A stretch of DNA of 64,000 nucleotides, from contig JALWRX010000123.1 of NCBI GenBank assembly GCA_027080505.1, positions 40,705 to 104,704 on the forward strand, read 5' to 3'. Below, in pieces: positions 1-8,150 of this stretch. The notes beneath the pieces were generated by a model. It was given only the letters and a program-made list of their open reading frames with translations. It ran no database searches and had not been told where the DNA came from. Positions within the stretch are counted from its first letter, which is position 1. Every line of letters starts with the position of its first letter. Origin of the DNA: Ghiorsea sp. GTDB taxonomy: Bacteria > Pseudomonadota > Zetaproteobacteria > Mariprofundales > Mariprofundaceae. The translations under genes and the position numbers were made by a program.

Positions 1-2
1 AA

Positions 3-1334
3 AAGCAATACAAAGAAGCCGTGAGTACCTTTGAAAAAACCATCAAGCTTGCAGGTGGAAAACGCAAAGCTAAAACCTATTACAATCTTGCTCAAGTTTA
101 CTTGAAACTTGATAAAACAAGACAAGCAACCAAGGCTTTACATAAGGCAATTCGTTTGTACCCTGATTATATTGCACCTCGCTTTTCTTTGGCACGTTTG
201 GATGTAAAAGCTGGAAACTTTGCACAAGCATTTGAGACATACCGTTTGGTCTTGCGGCTTATTCCTGATTATGCCCCTGCATATTTTAGAATGGCAAAAG
301 CATATTCCGCACAAAAAAACCGTAAACAAGCCATTGCCATGTATCGCAAAGCAATTCAGTTTGACCCTGCATATCAAAAAGCACGTTATAACCTTGGTTT
401 ACAGTTGATTAAAAAACGAGATTGGGATGCGGCGGCGGCACAGTTTTCTTGGATTATTGAGCGAGAGCCTAAACACGCAGCAAGCTATTTTAATTTGGCG
501 CGTATTTATAAAGGTAAAGGTGAGCTTGAACAAGCACTGAAATATTATCAAAAGGCTCTGGATTTAAGGCAAGGAAACTACCCTGCGGCTTTGGTGAATA
601 TGGGTGCGATTTACGCTAGTCAGGGTGCTTATGACAAAGCTATTCAAGTATACCAAGATGCTTTGGTTTTACGCCCTGAATATAGCAAGGCTTGGTATCG
701 TATTGGTTTAATTCGACAGATGGAAAATAAATTTGAAGAAGCCATGAAGGCTTTGCAGCAAGCTGTAAAATTTAAACCTGATTATACCTTGGCTTGGCTC
801 AGCTTGGGTGAAGTGCATGCTCAGTTAAAACAGTGGGACAAAGCTGTGAAGGCATATCAACAAGTGCTTAAAGTGATACCTGATGATAAAACAGCACAAT
901 TGGCACTTGCCGATTTATATGTGCAGCAACAGCAATGGCAACAAGCTAAAGTATTGTATATGGCCGTAACCAAGGCGCATCCAACATTGGTTGTGGCATG
1001 GCAAAAGTTGGGGGCTGTGTACATGCATTTGGGTCAAGCCCAGCAGGCTGAAAATACATTAAAACATGCCATTGATTTGGATGAACAGGATATTGAATCA
1101 CAAATATTACTTGCGAAGCTTTTGCAGCAGCAGTCAAGGCATAGGGAAGCAATTAATCTTTTGAAGATGCTGGTAGAGCAGCAGCCTGCCAATGTTAGCT
1201 TGCGTTTGATGTATGCCCAAAGTCTTGCTGCGATTGGTGATAAATCCATGGCTGCTAGTGAGTTGGAAAAAGGTTTGAGGTTAGAGTCTCGAAATAAAAG
1301 TCTTCTGCAAGCTAAAGAAGCTTTAAATCAGTAA
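3..1334 (+). CDS. TPR-repeat protein, 5' end outside window
   Basis: This protein is built almost wholly of about twelve 34-residue tetratricopeptide repeats, with recurring signatures such as 'AYYNLA..Y', 'A...Y.KAL.L.P' and 'AW..LG'. It is probably a protein-protein scaffold; no catalytic domain is visible. The ORF track starts it at a GTG at 21, but the frame stays open to the window edge. The codons before that GTG (KQYKEA) continue a TPR helix, so the true start and any signal peptide lie upstream. The stop is 15 bases before the ATG of an outer-membrane barrel gene with its own Shine-Dalgarno, so the two are likely cotranscribed. TPR proteins paired with barrels often belong to polysaccharide or surface-protein export systems. 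The specific role here is unknown. Confidence 0.85.
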   Translation, partial: KQYKEAVSTFEKTIKLAGGKRKAKTYYNLAQVYLKLDKTRQATKALHKAIRLYPDYIAPRFSLARLDVKAGNFAQAFETYRLVLRLIPDYAPAYFRMAKAYSAQKNRKQAIAMYRKAIQFDPAYQKARYNLGLQLIKKRDWDAAAAQFSWIIEREPKHAASYFNLARIYKGKGELEQALKYYQKALDLRQGNYPAALVNMGAIYASQGAYDKAIQVYQDALVLRPEYSKAWYRIGLIRQMENKFEEAMKALQQAVKFKPDYTLAWLSLGEVHAQLKQWDKAVKAYQQVLKVIPDDKTAQLALADLYVQQQQWQQAKVLYMAVTKAHPTLVVAWQKLGAVYMHLGQAQQAENTLKHAIDLDEQDIESQILLAKLLQQQSRHREAINLLKMLVEQQPANVSLRLMYAQSLAAIGDKSMAASELEKGLRLESRNKSLLQAKEALNQ

Positions 1335-1349
1335 GACAGGAGTGTAAGT

Positions 1350-2528
1350 ATGTGTAAAAGACGAAACTTTCAAATGATACCCAAAAGTCTTGCGGTAGTG
1401 GTGGCGCTATCAGGTATGGCTGGTATGGCGCATGCAGAACAAGCTGAGATTTCAGCAGATGTGGGTATGGGTTATAATAGCAATGCATACCATGCGCCAA
1501 GCGCGACCTATGTGGACTTGGCTAAAGCGGCTGCACCAACCGTGGTGCCAAATGTGCATGGCGGGTTGTTTGTGCCCATGAAGCTTGGGGTAAAGTATCA
1601 AGTGTCGGATGATTTGCAGGTGCGATATAAGTTTAACAGCCAATTTTATTTGGATAATGCACTCAGTGCTGCAGATACTTATGACCATAAAGTAAAAGTT
1701 ATGAAAGATTTGGAAGTTGGTGATGATATGCAGCTTCAAGTTGGTGGTTTGTTTGGTATACATAAGAAGTTGTATGTTGATCATGATACAGGAACGGAAA
1801 AATTGTCCAATGCGGGTATCAATGTATCCAATCGTTATACTTACCAAGATATTGGTATTGAAGCTAAGCTAAGCAAAGATATTTCAGGTGTAAAATTGAT
1901 AGGTAAAGGCAAACTTGCCTCATTAAATTATGATGATCCAATTGTGATTTCATCTCTAGACCACACCTTGTTTCAATTGGGTGGTTTTGCACAATTTAAG
2001 GTGTTGGATGATAAAGCAAAGGTGACAGTGGGTTATGAATATATGACACGTTCCTACAGCAATCGTCGTTCTAGGGACTTAAATGCAAAGTTGGGTACAA
2101 ATCCATTCTTAAATTATACTTATGGTACCTTCTCGGGAAAATTGGTGTATAAAATTAATCATGATACTCGTGCCTTTTTGGATGGCGAAATCATCACACG
2201 TAAAGATGATTTTGTTGGGTATAATGATTATACCAAAACAAAGGTAAAAGTGCGCGTGTTGCATAAGTTGGATGATGGTATGTCTGTGCGTGGCAAGTTG
2301 TCTTACAGTAACACCAATTATGTTCGTGCATTTGCCTTTGAGAACCCTGCCGCACCTTTAAAAACGTCGAGTACAATCACTGCATCGCTTAAAGGTAAAT
2401 ACCAATGGGATGGTTATGGTGACCCAGTGCTTTGGGCTGATACAACATATCAAAATGTGGACACCAATGATTTGCGTTACAAATATAATTATATTGAGCT
2501 TGCTGTTGGTGGTGATTGGAAGTTTTAA
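1350..2528 (+). CDS. Outer-membrane beta-barrel protein
   Basis: Predicted exported outer-membrane protein of 392 residues. A signal peptide spans about residues 1-29, with a hydrophobic core 'LAVVVALSGMAGMAHA' and an AxA-type cleavage site. The mature part alternates polar and hydrophobic residues in short strands, begins with 'GYNSNAY' (common at the start of surface barrels) and ends in a terminal Phe (WKF), the usual recognition signal for the Bam machinery. An AGGAG ribosome site precedes the ATG. The gene directly follows the TPR gene and is probably in its operon, as in TPR-plus-porin secretion pairs. No enzyme motif is visible, so it may be a channel for polysaccharide or a surface protein. 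The function is not assigned. Confidence 0.8.
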   Translation: MCKRRNFQMIPKSLAVVVALSGMAGMAHAEQAEISADVGMGYNSNAYHAPSATYVDLAKAAAPTVVPNVHGGLFVPMKLGVKYQVSDDLQVRYKFNSQFYLDNALSAADTYDHKVKVMKDLEVGDDMQLQVGGLFGIHKKLYVDHDTGTEKLSNAGINVSNRYTYQDIGIEAKLSKDISGVKLIGKGKLASLNYDDPIVISSLDHTLFQLGGFAQFKVLDDKAKVTVGYEYMTRSYSNRRSRDLNAKLGTNPFLNYTYGTFSGKLVYKINHDTRAFLDGEIITRKDDFVGYNDYTKTKVKVRVLHKLDDGMSVRGKLSYSNTNYVRAFAFENPAAPLKTSSTITASLKGKYQWDGYGDPVLWADTTYQNVDTNDLRYKYNYIELAVGGDWKF

Positions 2529-2541
2529 AGCTAGGTAAACT

Positions 2542-2586
2542 AAAGCTCTAACAGTGGTGGTATGTATCATTGCTTGTTAGGGCTTT
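2542..2586 (+). terminator. Probable hairpin terminator after the barrel gene
   Basis: AAAGCTCTAACA pairs with TGTTAGGGCTTT over 12 base pairs (one G-U) across a 21-base loop, 13 bases after the barrel stop. The following run is only weakly T-rich, so this may be an mRNA 3'-end structure rather than a strong intrinsic terminator. Confidence 0.5.
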
Positions 2587-2746
2587 ATTTGTAGGCTTTG
2601 CCACATGACTACTCAAACCTTTCAAAAAGTTAAACCCAATCAAGGGTGTACGTGTTGCTCGGATAGAGTTGCGCTCAATTGGGTGATGGAGTAGTGGTGG
2701 GTCAAACGATAATGACGCATAAAATTCAGGTGGTTAAATAGAGTTG

Positions 2747-3595
2747 ATGATGGAAGATAAAGAAAGTCGTCCAGTACACACCATTAAACGTCGTGGTATT
2801 TATATCCTTCCTAGCATGTTTACCTTGCTTGGTTTGCTTTGTGGTTTTTATTCACTGGTGAGTACGATTCAGGGCAATTATGAACATGCAGCTTGGGGCA
2901 TTATTGGTGCTGCAATTTTTGATATGTTGGATGGTCGTGTGGCACGTTTGCTAAATGCGGAAACGGCATTTGGTGCAGAGCTTGATTCTTTGGCTGATAT
3001 GATGTCATTTGGGGTTGCACCTGCAGTATTGGTTTATCTGTGGGCACTAACACCTTATGATAAGTTGGGTTGGTTGGCTGCCTTTTTGATTGTGGCTGGC
3101 TCTGCGCTTCGTCTGGCAAGGTTTAATGTGCAGCTTGCAAGCCAAGATAAACGCTATTTTCAAGGTTTGCCCACCCCCGCATTGGCTATTTTCATGGCAT
3201 CGGGTGTGTTGTTTTATTCATCTTTTGATGCCACGCCATCGAGTGTGTTGTGGTTGATTTTAAGCATTGCTTTGGCATGGCTTTTGGTGAGTAATGTTCG
3301 GTTTTTGTCGGGCAAAGATATTGATTTGAAACAAAGACGCTCGTTTGCAGTGTTGGTTGCTATTTTGGCTGCTGTTGTGTTGTTAGTGCTTGACCCTGAG
3401 CGCGTATTGTTTCTTGTATTCTTCGCCTATTGTGTGCATGGACCCATCATGAGTGTATGGCAAGGGCAAAAGGCGGCGCGGTTGCGTTTGAAAAAACGCT
3501 TGGCTCGTGCCAAAGCAAAACAAACGGCAAAACAAACATCAAAACAATCAGTAGAACAGTCTGTAAAACAAGATGACATTGACAATGCAGATTAA
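2747..3595 (+). CDS. pssA: CDP-diacylglycerol--serine O-phosphatidyltransferase (type II)
   Basis: Integral membrane enzyme that joins serine to CDP-diacylglycerol to make phosphatidylserine, the precursor of phosphatidylethanolamine. The CDP-alcohol phosphatidyltransferase signature D-G-x2-A-R-x8-G-x3-D-x3-D is intact ('DGRVARLL...GAELDSLADM'), and several hydrophobic helices follow. The length of about 282 residues fits the family. The C-terminus is a Lys/Gln/Ser-rich tail (KQTAKQTSKQS) that is probably cytoplasmic and dispensable. The track starts at a TTG (2744), but two ATG codons follow at 2747 and 2750. Either could be used, and the nearby GAG spaces better with 2750. The gene lies directly upstream of leuA, a pairing seen in other proteobacteria in ilv-psd-pss-leu clusters. 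Confidence 0.92.
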   Translation: MMEDKESRPVHTIKRRGIYILPSMFTLLGLLCGFYSLVSTIQGNYEHAAWGIIGAAIFDMLDGRVARLLNAETAFGAELDSLADMMSFGVAPAVLVYLWALTPYDKLGWLAAFLIVAGSALRLARFNVQLASQDKRYFQGLPTPALAIFMASGVLFYSSFDATPSSVLWLILSIALAWLLVSNVRFLSGKDIDLKQRRSFAVLVAILAAVVLLVLDPERVLFLVFFAYCVHGPIMSVWQGQKAARLRLKKRLARAKAKQTAKQTSKQSVEQSVKQDDIDNAD

Positions 3596-3608
3596 TTCTG
3601 CGCATACT
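3579..3608 (+). promoter_or_regulatory. Candidate sigma-70 promoter for the leu leader
   Basis: A perfect -35 box TTGACA (3579-3584) and a -10-like CATACT (3603-3608) are separated by 18 bases, inside the last codons of pssA. Transcription would begin about 3615, essentially at the ATG of the leader peptide. That would make the leader RNA leaderless, which agrees with the lack of a Shine-Dalgarno there. Confidence 0.45.
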
Positions 3609-3615
3609 CCGCCGC

Positions 3616-3693
3616 ATGAATATTTTTAATCTGTACCTGCTCTTTTTAAGCGACACACTTTTATTGTGCCGTTTTGGCTCGTACACGGACTAA
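3616..3693 (+). CDS. leuL: leu operon leader peptide
   Basis: A 25-residue reading frame too short for the ORF track. It contains seven leucine codons (CTG, CTG, CTC, TTA, CTT, TTA, TTG), including 'LYLLFLSDTLLLC'. It ends in TAA 37 bases before a terminator hairpin and about 100 bases before the leuA ATG. This is the layout of a classical amino-acid attenuator: ribosome stalling at Leu codons when charged tRNA-Leu is scarce lets leuA be transcribed. No Shine-Dalgarno is visible, and the promoter proposed upstream would start transcription almost on the ATG. The peptide itself is expected to have no function beyond being translated. Confidence 0.8.
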   Translation: MNIFNLYLLFLSDTLLLCRFGSYTD

Positions 3694-3756
3694 ATAGAGT
3701 AAAGTTTTATTTAGTATTTGAAGTTTCGAGCCACGGTTAATCCCCGTGGCTTTTTT
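3669..3756 (+). promoter_or_regulatory. leuA transcription attenuator (antiterminator and terminator)
   Basis: Two mutually exclusive RNA structures can be read. The terminator is GCCACGG (3730-3736) pairing CCGTGGC (3744-3750) with a 7-base loop, followed by six Ts (3751-3756). The antiterminator is CCG-(TTT bulge)-TGGCTCG (3669-3681), inside the end of the leader peptide, pairing with CGAGCCACGG (3727-3736), which consumes the 5' arm of the terminator. A ribosome stalled at the Leu cluster (to 3666) would leave the antiterminator arm free. A ribosome reaching the leader stop would cover it and allow termination. Confidence 0.8.
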
Positions 3757-3794
3757 GTTTTTGGCTGGCGTTTGTGGTTTTAAGGAGAAGTAAT

Positions 3795-5339
3795 ATGTCT
3801 GACCGCTTATATATTTTTGATACAACATTGCGTGATGGTGAGCAATCACCCGGTTGCTCGATGAATATTGAGGAAAAATTACGTATTGCCCATGCGCTTG
3901 CGGCATTGGGTGTGGATGTGATTGAAGCAGGGTTTCCTGTAGCCTCACCTGATGACTTCACTGCGGTGAACCGTATTGCTGCAGAAGTACCTGATGCCAT
4001 GATTGCAGGTTTGGCAAGAGCGCACCCCAAAGACATTGATGGAGTGGCACAAGCGATTAAACCTGCAGGTGATAGAGGGCGGATTCATACTTTTATTGCA
4101 ACCAGCCCCATCCATATGGAAGCTAAGCTTCGCATGAGCCCTGATGAGGTGGTGGAGCGCGCGGTGGCAGCGGTGAAACAAGCGCGCAATTTGGTGGCGA
4201 ATGTTGAGTTTTCCGCTGAAGATGCAGGGCGTTCTGATGATGATTTCTTGTGCCGTATTGTTGAAGCTGTGATTGATGCAGGGGCATCAACCATCAATAT
4301 TCCTGATACCGTGGGCTATATGACCCCTGGTGAATTTGGTCGTAAAATCAAATTGTTGCGGGAAACTGTGCCCAATGCGGATAAGGCGGTGTTTTCTGTA
4401 CATTGCCATAATGATTTGGGGCTTGCGGTGGCCAACTCTTTGGCGGCTGTGGAAAATGGTGCAAGGCAAGTGGAATGTACCATCAATGGTTTGGGAGAGC
4501 GCGCGGGCAATGCCGCCTTGGAAGAAATCGTGATGATTTTGAAAACGCGTTCGGACAGGTATGCGATTCAAACAGGTATTGATACCACGAAAATTGTGCA
4601 AACGTCCAAGTTGGTTTCACAAATTACTGGTATGCCTATCCAAGCCAATAAAGCGATTGTAGGCGCAAATGCGTTTGCTCATGAATCAGGTATTCATCAA
4701 GATGGTGTGTTAAAACATAAAAAAACTTATGAAATCATGACTCCTGAATCAGTGGGTTGGAATACTAATCGTATGGTATTAGGTAAACATTCAGGGCGTG
4801 CAGCATTAAAGGCACGGTATGTTGAATTGGGTGTTGAACTTGATGATGAGCAATTGGTTGCCGTGTTTGAGCGTTTCAAGGCGTTGGCAGATAAGAAAAA
4901 AGATATTTTCGATGAAGATTTACAAGCTATTTTGAATGAGGATGCGGAAATTAATACTGAACATGTCAAACTTGTAGCATTGCATGTGGCATCGGGTACT
5001 AAGGATGCACCCGTGGCGGCGGTGAAATTGGATATTGATGGTGAAATCTTTGAGGCAACAGCCAAAGGCGATGGACCTGTGGATGCTGCATTTAAAGCGA
5101 TTAAGTCTTTGGTTGAACCCAATGGTAAACTTTTGTTGTATTCTGTGAATGCGATTACAGCAGGCACAGATGCGCAAGGTGAAGTAACTGTTCGTTTGCA
5201 AGATGGTGAACGTATTGTGAATGCACAAGGCTCGGATACGGATATTGTGGTGGCTTCTGCAAAAGCATTGATTGCAGCGCTTAATAAGCTACCCAACATG
5301 CACGCCAAAGGTGTGCATGCGCAGTATAGCGGAGTGTAA
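3795..5339 (+). CDS. leuA: 2-isopropylmalate synthase
   Basis: First committed step of leucine synthesis: condenses acetyl-CoA with 2-ketoisovalerate. The N-terminal TIM-barrel carries the family signature '[15 protein letters not shown]' and the metal-binding '[15 protein letters not shown]'. The C-terminal third is the LeuA regulatory dimer domain that binds leucine, so feedback inhibition is expected. The length of 514 residues is typical. The track start at GTG 3774 is replaced here by ATG 3795, which has AAGGAG eight bases upstream; the seven extra residues are not conserved-looking. Expression is controlled by the attenuator just upstream. Its last codons overlap the ribosome site of rnhA. 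Confidence 0.97.
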   Translation: MSDRLYIFDTTLRDGEQSPGCSMNIEEKLRIAHALAALGVDVIEAGFPVASPDDFTAVNRIAAEVPDAMIAGLARAHPKDIDGVAQAIKPAGDRGRIHTFIATSPIHMEAKLRMSPDEVVERAVAAVKQARNLVANVEFSAEDAGRSDDDFLCRIVEAVIDAGASTINIPDTVGYMTPGEFGRKIKLLRETVPNADKAVFSVHCHNDLGLAVANSLAAVENGARQVECTINGLGERAGNAALEEIVMILKTRSDRYAIQTGIDTTKIVQTSKLVSQITGMPIQANKAIVGANAFAHESGIHQDGVLKHKKTYEIMTPESVGWNTNRMVLGKHSGRAALKARYVELGVELDDEQLVAVFERFKALADKKKDIFDEDLQAILNEDAEINTEHVKLVALHVASGTKDAPVAAVKLDIDGEIFEATAKGDGPVDAAFKAIKSLVEPNGKLLLYSVNAITAGTDAQGEVTVRLQDGERIVNAQGSDTDIVVASAKALIAALNKLPNMHAKGVHAQYSGV

Positions 5340-5341
5340 TC

Positions 5342-5767
5342 ATTAAAATCATTGCTTATACAGACGGCGCATGTTCTGGAAATCCTGGTCCTGGCGGTTG
5401 GGGTGTGTGGCTGCGTGCAGGCAAACATGAAAAAGAGCTGTGCGGTGGTGAAAAGGAGACCACCAATCAGCGCATGGAGCTGCAAGCGGCTATTGAAGCC
5501 CTTAAAGCTTTAAAAAAACCATCTTCGATTACGATTGTTACTGATTCTAAGTATGTGTTGAATGGCATTACAGACTGGATTCATGGTTGGAAAAAGAAAG
5601 GTTGGAAAAACAGTAAAAAAGAACCTGTAGCCAACCGTGAACTGTGGGAAGCTTTGGATGCCTTAAATCAAATCCATGATGTGGATTGGCAATGGGTGAA
5701 AGGACATTCGGGTGATGAAGGCAATGAAAGGGCAGATGAACTGGCTAGGCAGGGTATCCCAAGTTGA
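5342..5767 (+). CDS. rnhA: Ribonuclease HI, apparent AUU start
   Basis: Cleaves the RNA strand of RNA-DNA hybrids. The track begins at GTG 5405, which would delete the first catalytic Asp ('[12 protein letters not shown]'). The frame is open back only to 5330, where a TAG blocks it, and contains no ATG, GTG or TTG before that motif. An ATT at 5342 lies seven bases after GGAG (5331-5334) within the end of leuA. With this start the catalytic residues are D8, E46, D68 and D132, each exactly two less than E. coli D10, E48, D70 and D134. The 141-residue length is normal. Translation is probably coupled to leuA. An ATC at 5339 is a less well-spaced alternative. Confidence 0.9.
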   Translation: MKIIAYTDGACSGNPGPGGWGVWLRAGKHEKELCGGEKETTNQRMELQAAIEALKALKKPSSITIVTDSKYVLNGITDWIHGWKKKGWKNSKKEPVANRELWEALDALNQIHDVDWQWVKGHSGDEGNERADELARQGIPS

Positions 5768-5784
5768 GTGGTGGTTATAAAACT

Positions 5785-5882
5785 ACCCCGTCAGGTTTCA
5801 CCTGCCACCCCTTCATATCTGAAGGGGAATATGAACGCTCATTCCCCTCTTGTTAAGAGGGGTGTCTGTTTACAGACGGGGT
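5785..5882 (+). repeat. 98-bp palindromic intergenic element (REP/MITE-like)
   Basis: The ends ACCCCGTC and GACGGGGT are perfect inverted repeats. Inside are two strong hairpins, CCCCTTC-6-GAAGGGG (5808-5827) and CCCCTCTT-GTT-AAGAGGGG (5844-5862), plus smaller arms, giving a cloverleaf-like fold. It carries no gene and sits between rnhA and yciB. It may act as a terminator or mRNA stabiliser, or be a non-autonomous repeat. Strand is arbitrary. Confidence 0.7.
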
Positions 5883-5915
5883 GTTTGAATGAGATATAAA
5901 AAAGGATAAAATAGT

Positions 5916-6488
5916 ATGAAAATGTTGATTGATTTTTTACCAGTGGCGTTGTTTTTTATCGTGTATAAAGCTGAAGATATTTACTTGGCGACGGCGGTAT
6001 TGATTATTGCCAGTGCTATTCAAACTGTAGGGGTGCGGCTGTGGAAAGGTAAATTTGAGCAAAGTCATGTGATTACATTGGTGTTGGTGGCTGCTTTTGG
6101 TGGTTTAACCTTGTTTTTGCATGATGAAATGTTTATCAAATGGAAACCATCGGTGATTAACTGGTTATTTGCAGCCGTTTTCTTAGGTAGCATGTGGATT
6201 GGTAAGCAACCTATCATTCAACGTATGATGGGAGGGCAAGTTAGTCTGCCGCAACATGTATGGTCCACATTAAATGTGGCTTGGGCTGTGTTTTTCACCT
6301 TTTTAGGCTTTTTAAACCTCTATGTGGTTTATAATTACGATACCGATACTTGGGTCAACTTTAAACTCTTTGGATTGATGGGGCTAACCGTTGTATTTAT
6401 TATTGGGCAAAGCCTATATATGGCAAAATATATCACCTCTGAAGATGCTGAAACTGTTAAAACTGACACATTAGGCGACAAAGACTGA
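5916..6488 (+). CDS. yciB: Inner-membrane septation protein YciB/IspZ family
   Basis: A polytopic inner-membrane protein of 190 residues with five hydrophobic segments. It matches the YciB (septation protein A) family: 'DFLPVALFFIVYK' at the N-terminus, 'GVRLWKGKFE', 'WKPSVINWLFA', and 'WSTLNVAWAVFF..LGFLNLYV' in the second half. The family is linked to envelope homeostasis and division in enterobacteria, but its molecular activity is unknown. The start at 5916 follows AAAGGATAAAA; a second ATG at 5922 is possible. Three TGACA/GTGTCA-like boxes overlap the end of the gene and may belong to the pilin promoter downstream. Confidence 0.92.
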   Translation: MKMLIDFLPVALFFIVYKAEDIYLATAVLIIASAIQTVGVRLWKGKFEQSHVITLVLVAAFGGLTLFLHDEMFIKWKPSVINWLFAAVFLGSMWIGKQPIIQRMMGGQVSLPQHVWSTLNVAWAVFFTFLGFLNLYVVYNYDTDTWVNFKLFGLMGLTVVFIIGQSLYMAKYITSEDAETVKTDTLGDKD

Positions 6489-6537
6489 CAAAAAGTGTCA
6501 ATTCAAATGGGTTGAGTGTGTAAATACAACAAGTTTG

Positions 6538-6555
6538 TTTGGCATAAGCATTGCT
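6538..6555 (+). promoter_or_regulatory. Sigma-54 (RpoN) promoter of the pilin gene
   Basis: TTGGCATAAGCATTGCT matches the -24/-12 consensus (TGGCAC-N5-TTGCW) with the invariant GG-N10-GC spacing. It lies about 58 bases upstream of the pilin ATG, giving a start site near 6566. Upstream GTGTCA and TGACA boxes at 6464-6469, 6486-6490 and 6495-6500 resemble sites used by PilR-type activators; that part is inference. Confidence 0.75.
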
Positions 6556-6564
6556 CAATGGTAG

Positions 6565-6585
6565 TTAGGTATCTTAGGATACTAA
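6565..6585 (+). promoter_or_regulatory. 5'-terminal hairpin of the pilin mRNA
   Basis: TTAGGTATC-TTAG-GATACTAA forms a stem of eight pairs with one bulged G. It begins at the start site predicted from the sigma-54 promoter, so it would cap the 5' end of the transcript and could protect an abundant mRNA from decay. Confidence 0.5.
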
Positions 6586-6612
6586 ATATGTTCAATTTAT
6601 AGGAGATCAATT

Positions 6613-7203
6613 ATGACAATTGATAAACAAACACAAAAAGGTTTCACACTCATCGAATTGATGATTGTTGTTGCCATCATCGGTATTTTGGCATCGATTG
6701 CGATTCCACAATTCTCTTCATTCCGTGCAAAAGCATTTAACTCATCTGCAATTTCCGATTTGCATGGTGTAAGCTTAGCTCAAGAAGGGCTGTTCACGGA
6801 CTATCAACGTTATGGTTCTACACAAGCTACAGCAGCAACTGCAACACCGACTACTGGTAAAGGTGCATTATTGAATGGTGCGAAAGGTTTTGTAACTGCT
6901 GCTGCAAACCAAGCTATGCCTGTAAATGTAAGTAAAAATGTTCGTATTGTTTCTAACTCTGCGACTTCAGCAAACTCTTATAATGCGGCAACTACAGTGG
7001 CGAAACATGATTCAGGTGATAAAGCGTATGGTCAAGAGTCTGATCAGGCTGGTGTTTTCTTTGCAGTGCCTAAGCAAACAGCTACAGTAACTGCAGGTAA
7101 TGCAGGGGCAACTATTTCAAGCACAAGTACGACTGTACCTGGCTTCCCTGCAACTAATGCTACTATAGACCTTACAACCGCTAAAGGTTGGACATTAATG
7201 TAA
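6613..7203 (+). CDS. pilA: Type IV major pilin (PilA-like)
   Basis: Class III-signal pilin precursor of 196 residues. The prepilin peptidase site is '[19 protein letters not shown]': cleavage after Gly10, mature N-terminal Phe, and Glu5 of the mature protein present. The long hydrophobic alpha-1 helix is followed by a variable Ala/Thr-rich globular part without an obvious terminal Cys pair. AGGAGAT precedes the ATG. A dedicated sigma-54 promoter lies upstream and a strong terminator directly downstream, so it is probably a highly expressed single-gene transcript. The adjacent ABC transporter trio suggests a PilA-PilGHI type locus. It could be a minor pilin, but its promoter and terminator favour the major subunit. 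Confidence 0.9.
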   Translation: MTIDKQTQKGFTLIELMIVVAIIGILASIAIPQFSSFRAKAFNSSAISDLHGVSLAQEGLFTDYQRYGSTQATAATATPTTGKGALLNGAKGFVTAAANQAMPVNVSKNVRIVSNSATSANSYNAATTVAKHDSGDKAYGQESDQAGVFFAVPKQTATVTAGNAGATISSTSTTVPGFPATNATIDLTTAKGWTLM

Positions 7204-7233
7204 AACTAGTAGGTTTCTTAGCCTTACAGTTTG

Positions 7234-7261
7234 AAAAGGAGAGCTTAGGCTCTCCTTTTTT
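7234..7261 (+). terminator. Intrinsic terminator of the pilin gene
   Basis: AAAAGGAGAGC-TTAG-GCTCTCCTTTT gives an 11-pair stem with a four-base loop ending in a T run, 31 bases after the pilin stop. Confidence 0.92.
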
Positions 7262-7298
7262 ATGAAGTGGAAGTATCTTGAAATAAGGTGGTATTGGC

Positions 7299-8150
7299 AT
7301 GATTTTGTTTGAGCAAGTGCATAAAACATATCCCAAGCAGGTGGGTAAATCAGCGGCGAAACATGCGCTTAAAGGTGTGTCTTTTGCTTTGGCAAAAGGT
7401 GAAACACTGGGTTTGATTGGGCAGAATGGTGCAGGTAAAAGTACGAGTATTCGTTTAATTATGGGCTATATGCGTGCAGATAGTGGTAAGGTGTTGGTGC
7501 TTGGTGATAGCAACGCATCACCAGTGGTGCGCAGGCGTATTGGTTACCTTCCTGAAACATCATCATTTCCTGATAATTTAACTTGCATGGAACTACTACG
7601 CTTTGCAGGTCAATGCTGTGATATGAAAAAGAAGGATATTATTGCCCAATCTGAACGATTATTGAAACGTTTAGGCATTTGGGCAGATAGAAACCGTAGG
7701 TTAAGCCAATACTCCAAGGGTATGCAGCAACGTGCTAGTTTTGCGGCAGCCCTAATTCATGACCCAGAGCTATTGATTCTTGATGAACCCATGAGTGGAT
7801 TAGACCCTATTGGGCGTGCTGAAATTATTGGTTTGATTCAGGATTTGCAACAACAAGGGAAAAGTATCTTGTTTTGTTCACATTTGCTGGATGATGTGGA
7901 GCGTATTACCAATCAAGTCGCAATTTTACATAAGGGTGACTTGCTTTATAATGGTCAAATTAAGGACTTGTGTGCGCAGCAATCCGAATGGGATATTGAG
8001 CTTAGAAGTGGTGAGGTGATGACTGTAAACCATGAGGATGCTATTCCTGCTTTGCTTACAAAACATGCCGATGAAGTGATTGGAGTGCGTAGAGCTACAG
8101 AAAGTTTGCAAGATGCATTTGTGCGAGTGGTGGAAGGGGCAGCATCATGA
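7299..8150 (+). CDS. ABC transporter ATP-binding protein (PilH-like position)
   Basis: A 283-residue ABC ATPase with Walker A 'GQNGAGKST' (about 41-49), signature 'YSKGMQQR' (about 139-146), Walker B 'LLILDEP' with the D-loop 'SGLDP', and an H-loop 'FCSHLLDD'. The variable C-terminal 70 residues resemble those of ABC-2 type (drug/lipid/protein) exporter ATPases. It overlaps the permease gene by four bases (ATGA), so the two form one transporter. Its place right after pilA, with a third accessory gene, parallels the Myxococcus pilG-pilH-pilI set, where PilH is the ATPase needed for pilus assembly. Function by synteny is inferred; substrate unknown. Confidence 0.9.
   Translation: MILFEQVHKTYPKQVGKSAAKHALKGVSFALAKGETLGLIGQNGAGKSTSIRLIMGYMRADSGKVLVLGDSNASPVVRRRIGYLPETSSFPDNLTCMELLRFAGQCCDMKKKDIIAQSERLLKRLGIWADRNRRLSQYSKGMQQRASFAAALIHDPELLILDEPMSGLDPIGRAEIIGLIQDLQQQGKSILFCSHLLDDVERITNQVAILHKGDLLYNGQIKDLCAQQSEWDIELRSGEVMTVNHEDAIPALLTKHADEVIGVRRATESLQDAFVRVVEGAAS

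Noticed and set aside
4727-5485. 252-residue minus-strand ORF opposite leuA
   Set aside because: Shadow frame; leuA on the plus strand has full domain conservation, and this translation is low-complexity Ser/Thr/Ala-rich with no motif.
5405-5767. rnhA starting at GTG 5405 as in the ORF track
   Set aside because: It would lack the first strand and the catalytic Asp of the RNase H fold.
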